Origin: Paralichthys olivaceus
Lineage: Eukaryota > Chordata > Actinopteri > Pleuronectiformes > Paralichthyidae
Reading direction: 5' to 3'
Assembly: GCF_024713975.1 (NCBI RefSeq)
Contig: NC_091099.1
Location: 14,737,501 to 14,801,500 of the forward strand
Length of the DNA: 64,000 nt
The notes under the pieces were generated by a model. The model did no database searches and was not told the origin of the DNA. It was given only the letters and a program-made list of their open reading frames with translations. Both the position numbers and the translations under genes were made by a program. Shown here piece by piece: positions 30,907-43,744 of the stretch; position 1 is the first letter of the stretch; every line of letters starts with the position of its first letter.

Positions 30907-31440
30907 ACAGCGACTTCAATGATAAGTCATTGTGTCTTTACCAACTTTAATGTCACATTACACTGTGAATATTCAACCCTGGGGATTTATTGATGTTGAG
31001 CAAACACAGATTGCCAAATATATTCCTGAGAATCTGTCATATAAACTGTTTTTGTGATTCTGCAGTTTGAATATACAGTCTGTTAATACTTGAAAACAAA
31101 TATAATAAACTGTGCACTTGGTAATAACACTGAGGAATGAGAAGGCTTTGTTCAAGTAGAGAAAGTTAGCAGATTTTCAAATGTCTTCTTTGTAAGTTGA
31201 CTACATTTGCTTCATTTCTTCTGTAAAACAATTTGTAGTGGAATACAGCATATAATAAATGTTTTAAAATGAAATTGCAGTAAAGTGCTAACCAGCTTGT
31301 GTTTTAGCCTGTTCACAAGTCATCATGTTTTGTAATTGTTGTGTAGTTCCTTGCTTTGTATACGTCAGCACATATTATTCACTAATGTCAAGATTAAATG
31401 TGCCTATTGTAAAATAAATCTATGTTTAGTGTAACATTTG
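30907..31440 (+). other. iqch: iqch 3' UTR with poly(A) signals
   Basis: After the TAG at 30904-30906 there are three AATAAA hexamers at 31104-31109, 31254-31259 and 31413-31418, so the transcript could end at any of three sites. The sequence is otherwise featureless and AT-rich. Confidence 0.55.
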
Positions 31441-31916
31441 CAGCAAGTGTGTACATGTTCTTTAACTTGATCCAGGGTCAGATGAGGTGGCAGAGTTCAG
31501 TTAGCACAGAAAGGTAGTGACTGGGATTTCACTGATCCCCACCATCTCTACCATAGGAGGTTGAAATGAAACATTCAGCGAGGTAATTATGAACTAATAT
31601 TTACTGTTTTGAATAGCTGTGTATGTACAAGTCTGAGACCACTTTTATGCTGGTAAATAAACTGTAGGCCATGTGTTGGATATACAGATTGGAAATATTT
31701 GTGTCTCAGTGAATCTAGTTTGCACTTGTAGGAGGATGTGCTTGGGGTGTTTACACATTTCTGTCATGATTGAAGGTTTTATCTGTCTTCCTGTGTGCCT
31801 CTGATAAAGTTGATCTTTTTTTAATATAATGGTATATTAAGAAACCAGACATGTAATAACCGTCAACATGCTATTCAAACATTTAAATGATATCTGCTGA
31901 TTTGTGTGTTTTCTAG
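31441..31916. other. intergenic spacer iqch to exon-like segment
   Basis: A stretch of 476 bp with no coding potential, repeat or RNA gene that I recognise. Its last bases form a good pyrimidine-rich acceptor (TTTGTGTGTTTTCTAG) leading into the exon-like segment at 31917. Confidence 0.4.
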
Positions 31917-31978
31917 GATGGCCTGGTCCGGAGAATACAGCAGTCTGAGCACAAGGAGAATATCCGGTCGTTGAACAC
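31917..31978 (+). other. orphan exon-like segment, gene unknown
   Basis: A 62-bp segment sits between a strong acceptor (TGTTTTCTAG) and a strong donor (CAC|GTGAGT). Only frame 1 is open across it. It gives a hydrophilic, charged peptide beginning DGLVRRIQQSEHKENIR. It could be an alternative 3' exon of iqch (phase 0 would fit after 30644), an untranslated first exon of c15orf61, or chance. I do not recognise the peptide. Confidence 0.35.
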
Positions 31979-32448
31979 GTGAGTACTTCTTTATACACAG
32001 TCTATAGTACTTATACATGAAGGCGATAGTTGTTCTCCCTGCTGAGGAGGAACAACCGCGCAGCGCTGCGTTTCCAGTCGGATGACTTTAGAAGGAGTAC
32101 CAGGTCAGATCATGCAGCACTGCAGTGGAGCGGCTATATTCCACTGTTTGCTGGTTTAAATCATGTTAGGATTAATAGTGTCTGTGTAAATCAACATGTG
32201 TGTGTCCTCTCAGGTAGCTCTGTGCGCAGGAATATTGTTCCTAGCTTTAGCTAAGCTCACAAACACGGGCTGTGTTGTTTGCTAACATTAGCCCAGGTTT
32301 GTTTCTCATGTAAACAGACCAGTGAGCAGCACCACGCTCCTTCCTCCTCTGCTTTAAAGTACGTGTCCATCCGCTGATTTTAGGTTTCTGTGCATTTAAT
32401 CTATGGCTACTCGGGGGGTCGCTTACCAGCAGTGCAGGTGGTAAATGA

Positions 32449-33055
<607 letters not shown>

Positions 33056-33215
33056 ACCTATTACTATTTTGAATCATGAGATGATTTATTATATATTTCG
33101 TTGCTGTATTTACAGCAGTTCCTCAGGTGATGTTCGGCTGACAGAAGAACCATCCTGTGTCACAAGTCTTCTCTTTGTGTGAGAGCACAGGTTCAGTTGT
33201 GTTTAATTATTAAAG
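33056..33215 (+). other. c15orf61: c15orf61 3' UTR
   Basis: A short 3' UTR. The best poly(A) signal is ATTAAA at 33209-33214, about 155 bp after the TAA at 33053-33055. Longer forms cannot be excluded. Confidence 0.5.
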
Positions 33216-36200
33216 ATTTCAAGTTGTAAAGGAGGAGTCACTTATGCATGTTATTGCACTGACATTTAACACTGGCAGTGTTGATTCAGAAAGCTGACTT
33301 TACATTAATATTTAATGTAAAGTTCAGGAATCCTAGACTGTTTGTACACAATGTCTTTACTGACCTACACGTTTCATTTACTGCCTGCTGTTAGTGTGGG
33401 GTTGTATACTCATTGTAGTGTAAGTAATATTTTAGCAGACAGTATTAAGGTATACAAAATGGCAGTACAGGAGATTGTGACTACAATGGGGACTTAAAAT
33501 GGTCAAGATGAAATTATGATAGATGAGATGGTTCTCGCTTTAAAATGAATATTGAGTTGCATATTTGATGTTGTCATGCCCTTTGCTATAGTATCTGTGA
33601 CAAACACAGGAATGTAAATGACTGCAGCTCATTTATTTAAAGGTGAATTAGTGATCACTCTCCATGCAACAGATAGTCAATAGTGTTAGAGAAAAAAAAC
33701 GTGACAAGACAGGTCTGATAAAATAGGTTTTAATTACCAAAGTGTGGCCTTTCTATAGAGACATCTACATCCCTTCCTTCAGGCCCTCTCTGGCCTTTGA
33801 TTTCTGGTAATGTGCTTTGCTGACAGGGCACACTTACCTCCACTGCAGAGTCCTGCTCCCTCCGAGAGGCAGGTTGACAAACTGCCATATTGATTTCTTC
33901 ACCCCTCAGCATCTCCTACTAATAGCGTTTATCAGCGACCTCAGTTTTCTGGCCTTGGCCTCTTCGTTTTCAGCAACAAAGAAACCAAGCGCACAATTTC
34001 TTGTTCTACATGTAAATCAATGCACCTTTCGACCTTCTCTGCTCTTAAAGGTTATGGGATCCACCTATTGGCTGCTGATGGTGTACAGCATCTTCATGGG
34101 TGAAGTCCTATTCACAAGCATTTACATTTAAATTAGATTAATAACTGTACAGCTTCTGAAAAAATCCTATCCCCATGTGAAAGCACATTTAAATCTGTTA
34201 GATCCAGATTTTCTTTTGGACCTACAACAAATTGCACAAACTCATCTATATCAGTCTTCTTAATATGCCAGATTTTTTTTCATCATGATCCCTGAATTAT
34301 TCCTGTGAATTTTGTAAATTGAATGGGTTCTCTCTTGGCACATGTCCCATCCTGCCACCAAGTTTCTAGGAAATCAGATTAGTTGTTTTTTGAGTTGATC
34401 AAACAAAAAACATGGATGGGGTGAAACCATAACATCCTCAACGGAGATTATAAAAGAATACCACTAAATGTGAAATTGTCCTTCCTTGGTGGGAGGCTGC
34501 ATACATTTGTTGGCCTAACAAGAAGAAAAACTGCTTTGCTTTGCTCTTTAATTATCAAATATCAAACAGTTGTTTAAGGCTCCTGAATGTGCAGTAATTT
34601 GTACTTCTCTTCAGTTAACGTCCTCAAAAAACATTTAAATACACAGGTTTTTATAGTTAACAATCCAACCATTGTCATTAGCACCAAATTTCGAAACCTC
34701 ATGCAGAATTCATCTGCAAAATCCCATTAAACAGCCTGATGACACTATACACTATCTCGTAATCATGCTAATTGCCTTGAACGAGGAACATTTAGACACA
34801 CTTATGGAAATCTGATCCATAGTATCAGGCTGCACTTAAATCCCCCTCCTTTCATTTCCAACCTTTCAGCAGGACTGACAGTGTGCATGGGGAATGCTCA
34901 GGCAACCATGTCTTAATTACTCATTGACCCTTTGACCCACGAGATGCATTGATACCACCGTATACAGCGAGAAGCACAATTGCATGGGGTTGCGGTGGAC
35001 TGCAGCTTAGTGTGTGGCTTTTACAGGGTGATGTGAGTCAGTGAAATCTAAACTGTGCAGCAGGTGAGCACATTGTATTCGTTTTCAGGGCTTCTTCTCA
35101 GGACTGAAACTGCAGGGGAGGGCAGCCCTTCAGCCCGAGCAGAGGCTTAGCATTACACATTGACCCTCTGTCACCAGCGGGGCAGTTCCAGGGCATCTTG
35201 ACAGCAAATTGACTTCTGTAAATTAACAAAATATATCTGTATTTGTTGTGGGATTGATGCCTTTTAATTGTAGCCCTGTATTGAAGAGTCTAAATTACCC
35301 AGCACACATCTAACATGGTAATGAACAAAGAATGAATGCCTGTTTGGCACGTTTAATTGCACGCTGGAGTTGGTAATAAGTTTTGTCAAGGTGAAATCTT
35401 TAAATACTTGTACTGTTTAGGATTTAGGTAAGTAAAGCAAAACAAGTGCTGAAATTGAGTGTAGTGTTGCTGTAAATTGTTAATGTTTAACAGAGAAATT
35501 GCTAATCAACTTGCCCACACTTGTAATTATCTTCTAATTAGCTAATAACTCATCAGATTCTTCAGTGTAAGAAAGAAAAAAGCAAAAACCATGTTGACTC
35601 CCTTGAAATAAGTGATGCAGCTGATTCTTAAATCAATTATTTAGTAGGACAAGTCACACCATGTTTTTTTTCCTCTGGCATATAGATATATGGCTTGGCA
35701 GAAACAATTATTGTGTGAACAGCCCCTGCAGCTAATGCTGGAGAGGTTATCATTATGAAGCCTCTGGATCGGCCACCAGCTCCATCTCCGTACTTGCTTC
35801 ACGATCAGCAGGGGTACTGGAGCCATCACTCAGATCACTTTAGGATCAAGCTGGAATTACATCTTAATACACAATTGTCAGCCGACAGTGTCGGTGGCAT
35901 TGATGTGGCATTTCTTTTTTCTAAATCATAATGTGACAACTGAAACATACAGCTTATTACTTTTCAACCAGAAGCCATATAAACACTATGAGCAGCTTTG
36001 AAAGCGTTAATAAAAGACTTTGATATTTTAAGTAATGTGCAATAAATCAAGTATTAGGTTTTGTTCTAAAATACATTTTCAGTAGTTGATAATCGTTGAC
36101 CTCTTGCCGTGGTTTACACTTGAAGTACCTTTTTCTTTTGGAGTGGGGTAGCGTACTGAAGCCATTAAAAATCTATTACGGTGTATTTCTCCACCCAAGG

Positions 36201-39200
36201 GATGACAAGAAGCACCATAATTCTTTTCTTTTCTTTACATCCCCCTTTCCATCTTTATCTTTATGACGTGTGTGTGTGCGTGTGTGTGCGTTTGTGAGAG
36301 ATAGAGGAGGGGAAAGGGGGGGTATATGCCTGCTGTGCCTATCGGTGTTGCCAAAGCTACTGTCAGTGGGAGGCTAAAATATCTGTCAGTCATCTTCTTT
36401 GGCCTTTCTGCCTCATGACCACTCTCATCTGACATTGGGACAGTTTTAACATAGAATGTCAGACAATTTTCATCAAGGTCTTTAATGATTTACTTCACAG
36501 CAAAAACATGATAAAAATGCCAATTTTGTAGCCGTAGAGTGGATCTAAATTTATTTAGTTTAATTTATCATTGTCACTGCTTATTCTGTGTTTAGTTGAT
36601 GCCCTTAAGCCTGAGCACTTAACTTCCAGCCAAAACCTCCTTTTTCTGTGGTTGAAGTTGATTATTGCTTTGTTTTTCTCTCTTGTTGATGATGTGGTAT
36701 CATGTTCACTTCATTCATACTTAATGCTTACTCTGTTGACATTAAGAGAGTAGTGGATTTTAATAGTTTTTCCACGACTTATTCGCGGAGTTAAATGAAC
36801 TATCCGTTTTTATTATATATTATGCAGTATTTAAAGTTTCAGCTCATTAAAAAACAGACGCCCTCCACACACCCCCAGGCTGTCTTTTACCCCCCACCAG
36901 CATGCAGTCAGGCTCCTCTTGCCACAGGCTCTGCTTGATCTGTTTTTCCTAAGTCAAAAATTGAAATACTCCGAAATATTTATTTATTTGTTTATGCCTT
37001 TTTCTTTCTCCAAAGATAAGAACAGCCTAATGTGTTTGTAGCTAAATCAAGCGACAACGGTGCATCACAAAAGGGTGATATTGCTTGGTTTTGTTTGACA
37101 GATATAATTCGTTGCGCGTCATATATGTTTTATGAGTCGCTTCAAGACAAAATATCTTATATGTATTCGAAAAATTGTATATACCCTAATTTTGCACCAG
37201 ACCAGGCCCCTTGTGATTGTCCCGCTTCTTACATGCACAACGTGCAGCTACCCACACAGCTCAATGCTAGACTGGAGATTTACATTAAATACACTGATAC
37301 TGATGCTGCACGGAAACACAGAAATGGAATAAATCAATTTTGTTCTCAGGAATGCTTCACATACTTTTTGATGCAGTGTGATCTCCAATCTTTCTGCAAA
37401 TGAGCTGCGGTCCCATGTAATGGTTTCTGCTCCTCGTGGGAGGCCGGTGTCTGAGAAAAGCTGCTGATTGAGGGGGAAATGTAATACAGGTGTAAAGCAG
37501 ACTTGATAGGGGTCTTACACGAGGGTTATGCATTTTAACAGTGATATACATACTGTTACATATTTATCAAAGGATATGGAATTTGCTGGCTTGACTCTTT
37601 CTGGTCTGCAGAGATTCGCAGGTTTCTGCTGGAGTGTTAATTCTGGCAGAAAGGGGGGCTATTATGTTGAATTAATAGGAATTAAGGGCTTAAATTGGTT
37701 AAGTAAGCACTTCATTAATCGTGACTGGATTGCTGTGTGTGAGAGGTTTATAGGTGGTGTAGAGTGCTGGTACTTAGATGAAAGAAAAGGGAGGGAAGAT
37801 CTGGATGAAAAAGCAGGATGGTGCTCAGTATGTAGGCAAGCGATCCCAAATATATCACATAACAGTGAACTGAAAAGATTAGTTGATTCATTAGTTAGTT
37901 CATCAAAACCAACTGGCAAATCATTTATCAAGCAAAGTAGTGAAAAGGAGTTTGAACCCTTCTGGTTCCGACTTCTGGAACTGGAGACATTGCTGCTGGT
38001 TTAGGGAAAACTTTTTTGTTTTGGACTTTTGGTCATAAAAAGACATTGAAACACGCCATGGGCTTTAGAAAGCTAAGCTTTTTTGTGGCATTTCATAGAT
38101 GTAACAATAATATTATACATTTTAGCTACTGACTCAGTGAAAACCTTTGTTGCTAGAGTATAACATGCTGACTGTATGCTGTGTGTATTGTCCTAGATCG
38201 AAGTAAACCAACGTTTGGATCTTTGATCCAACTTTTCCTACAAGATACAAGCTAAAAATGTTATGGGTGTAAATTGTTAAAGGCTTCCTTATTCCTTTAA
38301 TTCTGAAACCATTGGGCAAAGGTTCATGCATGTAAACTTTGGCTCTCAGTTCGGACACAGCATTAGCTGCAGTAGGTGAAGTTATGGCGTAGGTCAGTTG
38401 GAAGCGTCTGCCTTACTTGACATGCCTCCCCTAGCAAAGCCGGACTAATTGAGGTGTGTTTTTATCTAGGCTTGCTAATGATGATGAGGGTGCAGGAGAA
38501 GTAGTCTGTCCCCTTAGGCTGAGGAATAGCATGACTTAGCCAACCTTCTGTACTTATTGTCCAACAAAGGGGGAATTCACTTAATGCAGTGTTTCAGAAA
38601 AGTGGATAATTGTGGCCACAATCAATAAAGTAACCGAGCGGAAAATGAACGGTGTGTGCAGTGTAGCTGTGTTGTAGATATTTGACAGAAATCGAAAAAC
38701 GCGAGGTTCATGGTTTTTTTTGTTTGTTTCAGCCAAGTCATCAAAAGAGAGGTTGATTCCAGTTTCTGCCCCTGATATACATATGCAAGCTGGTAAAGCT
38801 GCACGTATTTACTTTGTGTCCATGTAGGTGTGACCAGGAGCATGTGTGTGTGTTGGTGTATATATGGTGGAGGGGGTAGGTTTGGTTGGATGAGCCACAT
38901 TGTTCCTGTGCGGCCTAGTGACATCGCTGGAGGGCAGAGAGGGATGGAACCTGAGAGGGGTGACAGTGATAAATAGCCCTTTTAATAACAGCTGCCCCAC
39001 TTGGCCAGCTAGTCCCAGTCAGTGTCCTCTGTGTATTTATGCCTATGTTTATTTATGCATCCATAGCATGCAGGAAATCACCACCGCAGGGGTACAATCA
39101 TTCTTTTTTGTGGTGGGGGGATTGCATTGGTTTAACTTTGGGAGGAGGTAAGCCAGCTCGTCTTAAACCAGGCAGATATTCATTTAACCCTGAGGTTGAT

Positions 39201-40286
39201 CTGCTGGTATGTCTCTGCTGAAATATAAAATAAATATTCTCATCTGAGAGACATTTATATGTCACTTAAAGTACAAACAAAAGTCCTGAATGTGAAAATA
39301 TAGATAGGCTCATATTTTCATGTGTATGTCATAGTTTTGGGCTCTGGTTTGGATCCTGTTGTAATGAAAACTGTATTTTATTTTGAAATCCTGTTTATAT
39401 TACTATATCTGAGGACAAATTCAGTGTTCAAAACACAAGGTCTTCTTAAAGGAATCTGGATTTGATATTACTTTGCTCCATAATGGCTAATCGTATGCTT
39501 TATACTGCCTTCAATCTGCAAGGCTTTTAAATTTTGGGTTTCATTGTTGCTGTTTGACTGAAGTCAAAAAGCTTTTGTCTGAAATATGACCTCAGGCCCG
39601 GGCCTATGAATATAGGGAGCGGGGAGGCTGTAGATCAGACGTGTCAGAGCTTCTTCCCGGAGGGCAAAGTCGGCGCTGTTCTCACTCCAACCACTTCCCT
39701 CCCTTTAATTGGTTCAATTAGTTAAGTATCCATATACATTATTGTGTATGCATTTTTCATGACTCTTCTTAACGCTCTGTTGAAACTGAACAACTTCCGG
39801 CTATGATTTGCCATTTGGATGAATGTCAAGGAGACTAAATGATTGCGCTAATTGAGTAATTAAAAGCAGATGTTAGAGCAAGAGCCAACAGCATACACTT
39901 TAAACACTTTGCCCTCCAGAAAACCTACAGTGTTTTTGACACCCCTGTTATGTATGGTTATCCCAGAGGTGCCTCTGTAATAGTTACAGTTTCACCCTTG
40001 TGATTATTCAGTTGAAGTCTTTGCTATTGAACCAAGATGGTGTTTTTATGCTATTTTGACCATGGGAAATGGTCTGGAAAAGAAAAGCCCATCATGCTGC
40101 CTAATGGCCGGACTCAGTGGTGCACAGATTCCACATGAGCTCTAGACGGGCAAAGCATGATATCTCTACACTTGCCATACCACTGTAGCCCCCCGCTGTC
40201 CTGTGGTGGGACACTGGTAGCCTGTACGAGACTCTTATGAGGGACATGATGTTATGTTGAAGGTAATTAACACTGGAAATGTGCCA
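33216..40286. other. gene-free stretch after c15orf61
   Basis: No intact exon was found over 7 kb. A dispersed repeat lies at about 34195-34450 and a short GT tract at 36268-36290. Blocks at about 34660-34850, 35040-35560 and 39570-39890 are rich in TAATTA/AATTAG words and free of repeats, which is how conserved non-coding elements often look; this is an impression only. A 158-codon open frame at 37528-38004 has no recognisable domain. In mammals the first MAP2K5 exons fall in this interval. Confidence 0.4.
34195..34450 (+). repeat. dispersed teleost repeat, copy 2
   Basis: This resembles the segments at 5930-6245 (reverse) and 40850-41190 by shared order of blocks: 'acaaactcatctatatcagtcttct', 'cctgaattattcctg', 'cccatcctgccaccaagtttc', and an end like 'cctcaacggagat'. 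It is degraded relative to the 40.9-kb copy. Confidence 0.55.
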
Positions 40287-40385
40287 GTAATGGGAATCAG
40301 TGTGCCATCAAATCGCAAAGGAGCAGAGTCGTTTTCCGTGGTTTTGACAGCTGTGGTGATTGGAGCAGTGCTGGAAGGCTTCACA
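40287..40385 (+). pseudogene. map2k5: possible relic of map2k5 PB1-domain exon(s)
   Basis: The forward frame starting at 40287 reads VMGISVPSNRKGAESFSVV, then AVVIGAVLEGFT. From memory, human MAP2K5 starts its PB1 domain VIRIKIPNSGAVDWTV and continues DVIGQVLPEAT. Identities in order are V, I, P, G, A, V and then V, I, G, V, L, T, with many conservative changes, a 2-residue insertion and about 8 residues missing. It lies upstream of the better relics in the expected order. No clear splice sites bound it. This may still be a chance match. Confidence 0.3.
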
Positions 40386-40849
40386 AAGTGCAGATCAATA
40401 AGTAACAATTTTCCTATTAAAGAAAAATTACGTGGACATTGCACTAAGATAGCTTGTGGCTCTTTCACTTCAGACCAGTTGTGTAGGGAAGGCTTCTTGT
40501 TGAAAAGAGGTTTTTGTCATTTTATTTGAGATGTTATTTGCTTTTCAGTCCTTCTAGTGTTTTGTAATAATTCAGTGTCTTTTACATGGATTGAAAAGAG
40601 GTGGAGTTAATGTTGGACCCCTTCTCCATCCTAATAAGGGAAAGTTGTTTATTGCAAAACAAATGTCTTGCTGTCACATAATATTGTTTTTGCATATAGT
40701 TTTCTCAAATGTACATAAATTCCTAGCAAAATGTTCACATTTGACCTTTTTGTATTGATTAATTAAAAAACAAAGAGAGCAACAAATGAATGAGTAATAA
40801 AAGTAATGGGTTGTTGAACACCTAATGTTTTACAGGGAATAATTAATGA

Positions 40850-41195
40850 AACTAGAATGGCACTCAATAGAGCACATCCAAGGCCCAATCAAGCTTCACC
40901 AAATTTCACACACTCATAGATATCAGTTCTCTAAACATGACATGTTTTTACCCATCAAGATCCCAGAATTATTATCTGGTAAACTCATTTTTAAGAAAGT
41001 TAAAAAACAGTTCCTGGATCTACCCCCTAATCCAGATCTGCTCAAAAATGTAGTGACCCACACCACATCCGTCCACCAAGTTTCCGTGGAGATGCAATCA
41101 GTTGTTTTGGTATAATCTTGCTTAAAAACAAACTAACTAACATACAAACCAACCAACAAACAGACAGAAGTGAAAACAACCTCCTTGGTAATTAG
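40850..41195 (+). repeat. dispersed teleost repeat, copy 3 (best preserved)
   Basis: The most complete of three related copies in the window. It includes 'ccaaatttcacacactcatagatatcag', 'gttcctggatctaccccc', 'ccaccaagtttccgtgg', a run of 'aaaccaaccaacaaac' and the ending 'cctccttggtaatt'. It is a high-copy fish sequence as I recall it; the family is not named here. The open frame 40846-41115 inside it is not a gene. Confidence 0.6.
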
Positions 41196-42189
41196 TTTTC
41201 CAATTAACATGTTTCAAGGAGTTTTAACAGCAATTTACTTGCTAATCTGATATTTCTGAACCATCCTTTATGTCACGAGACTGAATAATACCAAGTAAAC
41301 AGTGTTATCACTCATTTTCCCTGGAAAGCTGGTGATATTTGTGATCATCCAGACCCTCTGACACTGTCTTATAATGGTTTTCAATTAAACGTTTACTGTC
41401 GTCCCATTTCCCAAATAGTTTATTTTGGCTGTTTACCTGTGAAGTCATTTGAACAGAGAAGGTAATAATTGCCCACCTATGCCAAATGTAGTCAGTTAAG
41501 ATGTTCAAAAGCAGCAGAGAGCATTGATGGCAAATCTTGTTTTAATAAATCTCCAGGCCACTGGCGTGGCTAATGAACTTAGTAATTACTCATCACTGGT
41601 TGGGAGAGTTTAGCCTGGGTGAGATGAAAGCAGTGGCTGCTGGGAGCCACAGGAACGGCACAACAGGCAACAATCAACACAGTGTCTGCACAACAATCAA
41701 TCAAAACTGTCAGGCCCTTCACACTCACAGTAATTTGCTGTTGTTTTTCAGAAATGAGTACACCTTGTAAAATGTAGCTAAGATCACTTTCCCAAACACC
41801 TTGCAGCACAATATGTTTAAAGCAATGGGATCTGTGTCATATGATTTATCACATTGCTCTCTGAAAAATTATTATTTTTAGCTAAGGAACTGTTTTGTGG
41901 CCTCAAATGACTCCACTCGAGCTTGAAGTCAGTTATTTTTACAATACACTGTACTGTGTGGTTAAATGTTACTTTCCTTCAGTTTTTTTGGGTCTTAGTG
42001 TTACAGCTCAGTGGTTTTTGTTATTTGCTTTGCTTTGTTTTTCACTTTAATGTCTAGTCAATCATGCATTTCATGTTGTGAGAATGAGACTATATTACAC
42101 TTTGGTAGCACCTCGACAATCAATGACATATATGAAACATATTAATAACGAAGCAGAAGTTTGTTTATTTATTTATATAAATATATACA

Positions 42190-42241
42190 CTACTGATTCC
42201 TTGTATTATATATATATATATATAATACAAGGAATCAGTAG
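42190..42241. repeat. perfect 52-bp palindrome with (TA)n centre
   Basis: Bases 42190-42241 equal their own reverse complement without a mismatch. The arms are CTACTGATTCCTTGTAT and its complement, with an alternating TA core between them. The match ends at 42189/42242. It could extrude as a cruciform or, if transcribed, fold into a hairpin. A TCTA microsatellite follows 28 bp later. No loop spacer is present, so it is not a typical microRNA precursor. Confidence 0.95.
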
Positions 42242-42269
42242 AGACAGAACTAAAATAAAGTGAGGTCAT

Positions 42270-42326
42270 ATCTATCTCTGTCTATCTCTCTATCTCTCTT
42301 TCTCTATCTATCTATTCTATCTATCC
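42270..42326. repeat. TCTA/TCTC microsatellite
   Basis: An imperfect pyrimidine-rich tetranucleotide tract (TCTA mixed with TCTC and TCTG), just after the palindrome. Typical replication-slippage DNA. Confidence 0.85.
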
Positions 42327-42335
42327 CACGTTGGA

Positions 42336-42425
42336 ACATTTAAATATGAATAGTCAAACATTTAAATATGAGTCGCGGTGTTTTAGTGAACATCTGTTAA
42401 ACCACAGTGATATTTAAATACGAGT
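42336..42425. repeat. three copies of ATTTAAATAYGA
   Basis: The word CATTTAAATATGA occurs at about 42337 and 42358, and a variant ATTTAAATACGAGTC at about 42412; the second and third copies share the following GTC. They may mark a decayed short tandem array or a set of AT-rich factor sites. Function is unknown. Confidence 0.55.
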
Positions 42426-42631
42426 CAGAGCAGGCTGGTGACTAACACTGGACTATTCACAGATGCTCCTCTGCACAACTCTAAATCATGTTTCTTAATT
42501 CCCAGAGCCACATCTCAATCATACTCCTTGCTAATTTGAGAGTCACCCTCATTTCATTTTAAACGATTCATTTTTGGCAAATTTGTAAATGGCCCTGATG
42601 TGTTCTACAATTTAGTCAATTACTGTTTCAG

Positions 42632-42672
42632 CCAGCAGGACTCCGGGGACCAGGAACATACATCGCCTGGAG
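42632..42672 (+). pseudogene. map2k5: map2k5 exon, probably a relic (linker exon)
   Basis: A 41-bp segment with acceptor TACTGTTTCAG and donor GAG|GTACC. In the only fitting frame (two bases, then 13 codons) it reads SRTPGTRNIHRLE, against human ...CKPPGERNIHGLK as I remember it. It matches at P, G, R, N, I, H and L. The 41-bp length and phase agree with what the human coding sequence implies for a separate exon, though I recall that boundary only indirectly. The segment lies in the linker between the PB1 domain and the kinase domain. Since no intact kinase exons are visible downstream, I call it a remnant of a lost copy; a live but diverged gene is the alternative. Confidence 0.5.
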
Positions 42673-42982
42673 GTACCATCTCAATAATTGTTTCAGAAAA
42701 GTTGGGAATGGATTGCTAATGCTCTGTTCCACTTATTGAAATGTCAATTGGAGCCAAGACCCTTTTACTTCTCTGCTCAGTCTTCCTCAGTGCAGTATGA
42801 CTGCTTCACCTCTCCTTCCCTGAGTCCTAACCATTGCTTCAGGAGTAAAACTGAACTTGATATTTTCTCATTTCTAATTCCAAACCCTGTGTGTTCTCGT
42901 GATGACTCTTTTGATAAGGTGTATTTACAAAGAGCTCAGCAGAACAGATTAGCTTCTGAATGTTTCTCTGAATAAAACCATG

Positions 42983-43350
42983 ACTAAAATAAAAATGTAT
43001 GATTTGAACTGCTGTATACAGAAATTGTAATTAATTGATAATTAGCTGGATAGAATTAAGAGATGATTCTAATCCAAATTAGGTCTTAATGGGTGCTAAT
43101 TAAGTGAAAATCCTTCTTTATGGAGTCAAACAGTGTGACCTGCAGACCCCAATTAATTAAGCTATTATTAGCCATTTCCCCATGTTTGGCTGATCTGTGT
43201 CTTGTTCAACAGAAAGCAACATTTGTCTCTGAACTGTGGGAAATGTGTTTCTGTTTGTTTTTTTCCACCAGCTTCCTCCCGTCCTCCGAGCCAATTAACC
43301 TGTGAAGAGACCGTTGGTACAACGCTGATTAATTAGAGCAGGGAAGAGAT
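42983..43350. other. AT-rich block, possible conserved non-coding element
   Basis: This block is dense in TAATTAATTGATAATTAG-type words and free of repeats, with a sharp change in composition at both sides. Such sequence is typical of deeply conserved enhancers near developmental genes. Without alignment this is only an impression. Confidence 0.25.
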
Positions 43351-43744
43351 CCACACATGACGCTGTGGAGAAGCCCTCAGGTGAGCACATGTTAGTACTG
43401 GCAGTTATCTGTTGCCTTTATCCACACAAGTGTGAACTGAAACACAGTGAAGTCTTAGTCACCCAGACACTGAAAAACAGGTTAGACATTAAGAAGCTGT
43501 TTGGTTAAATGGCAAACTGTCTTCAATTGTCATAAAGTGTTTTTACTGATAAAAAAGTAACAGGATTATAAAGGACATAATGTAAAACTTGCATCACAAC
43601 CACAGTGGAGCATGATGTTTGCAAACTGCTTCAAAATATATATTTATTATTGTGAATAGGGAATTTAAGTACAATAATTTGCAATTTGAAAACCACGATG
43701 AATTGCAGATCTGCATATTATTCAATTCATAAAACATTACCGAG

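Noticed and set aside
33730..33912. Reverse-strand open frame with an internal GGTAAG donor-like site
   Set aside because: No similarity recognised and no matching acceptor; no gene is expected here on that strand.
41605..41650. Frame SLGEMKAV, like SDEEMKAM of the MAP2K5 PB1 domain
   Set aside because: Only five residues match, and the flanks diverge at once. Order is right but the match is too short to list.
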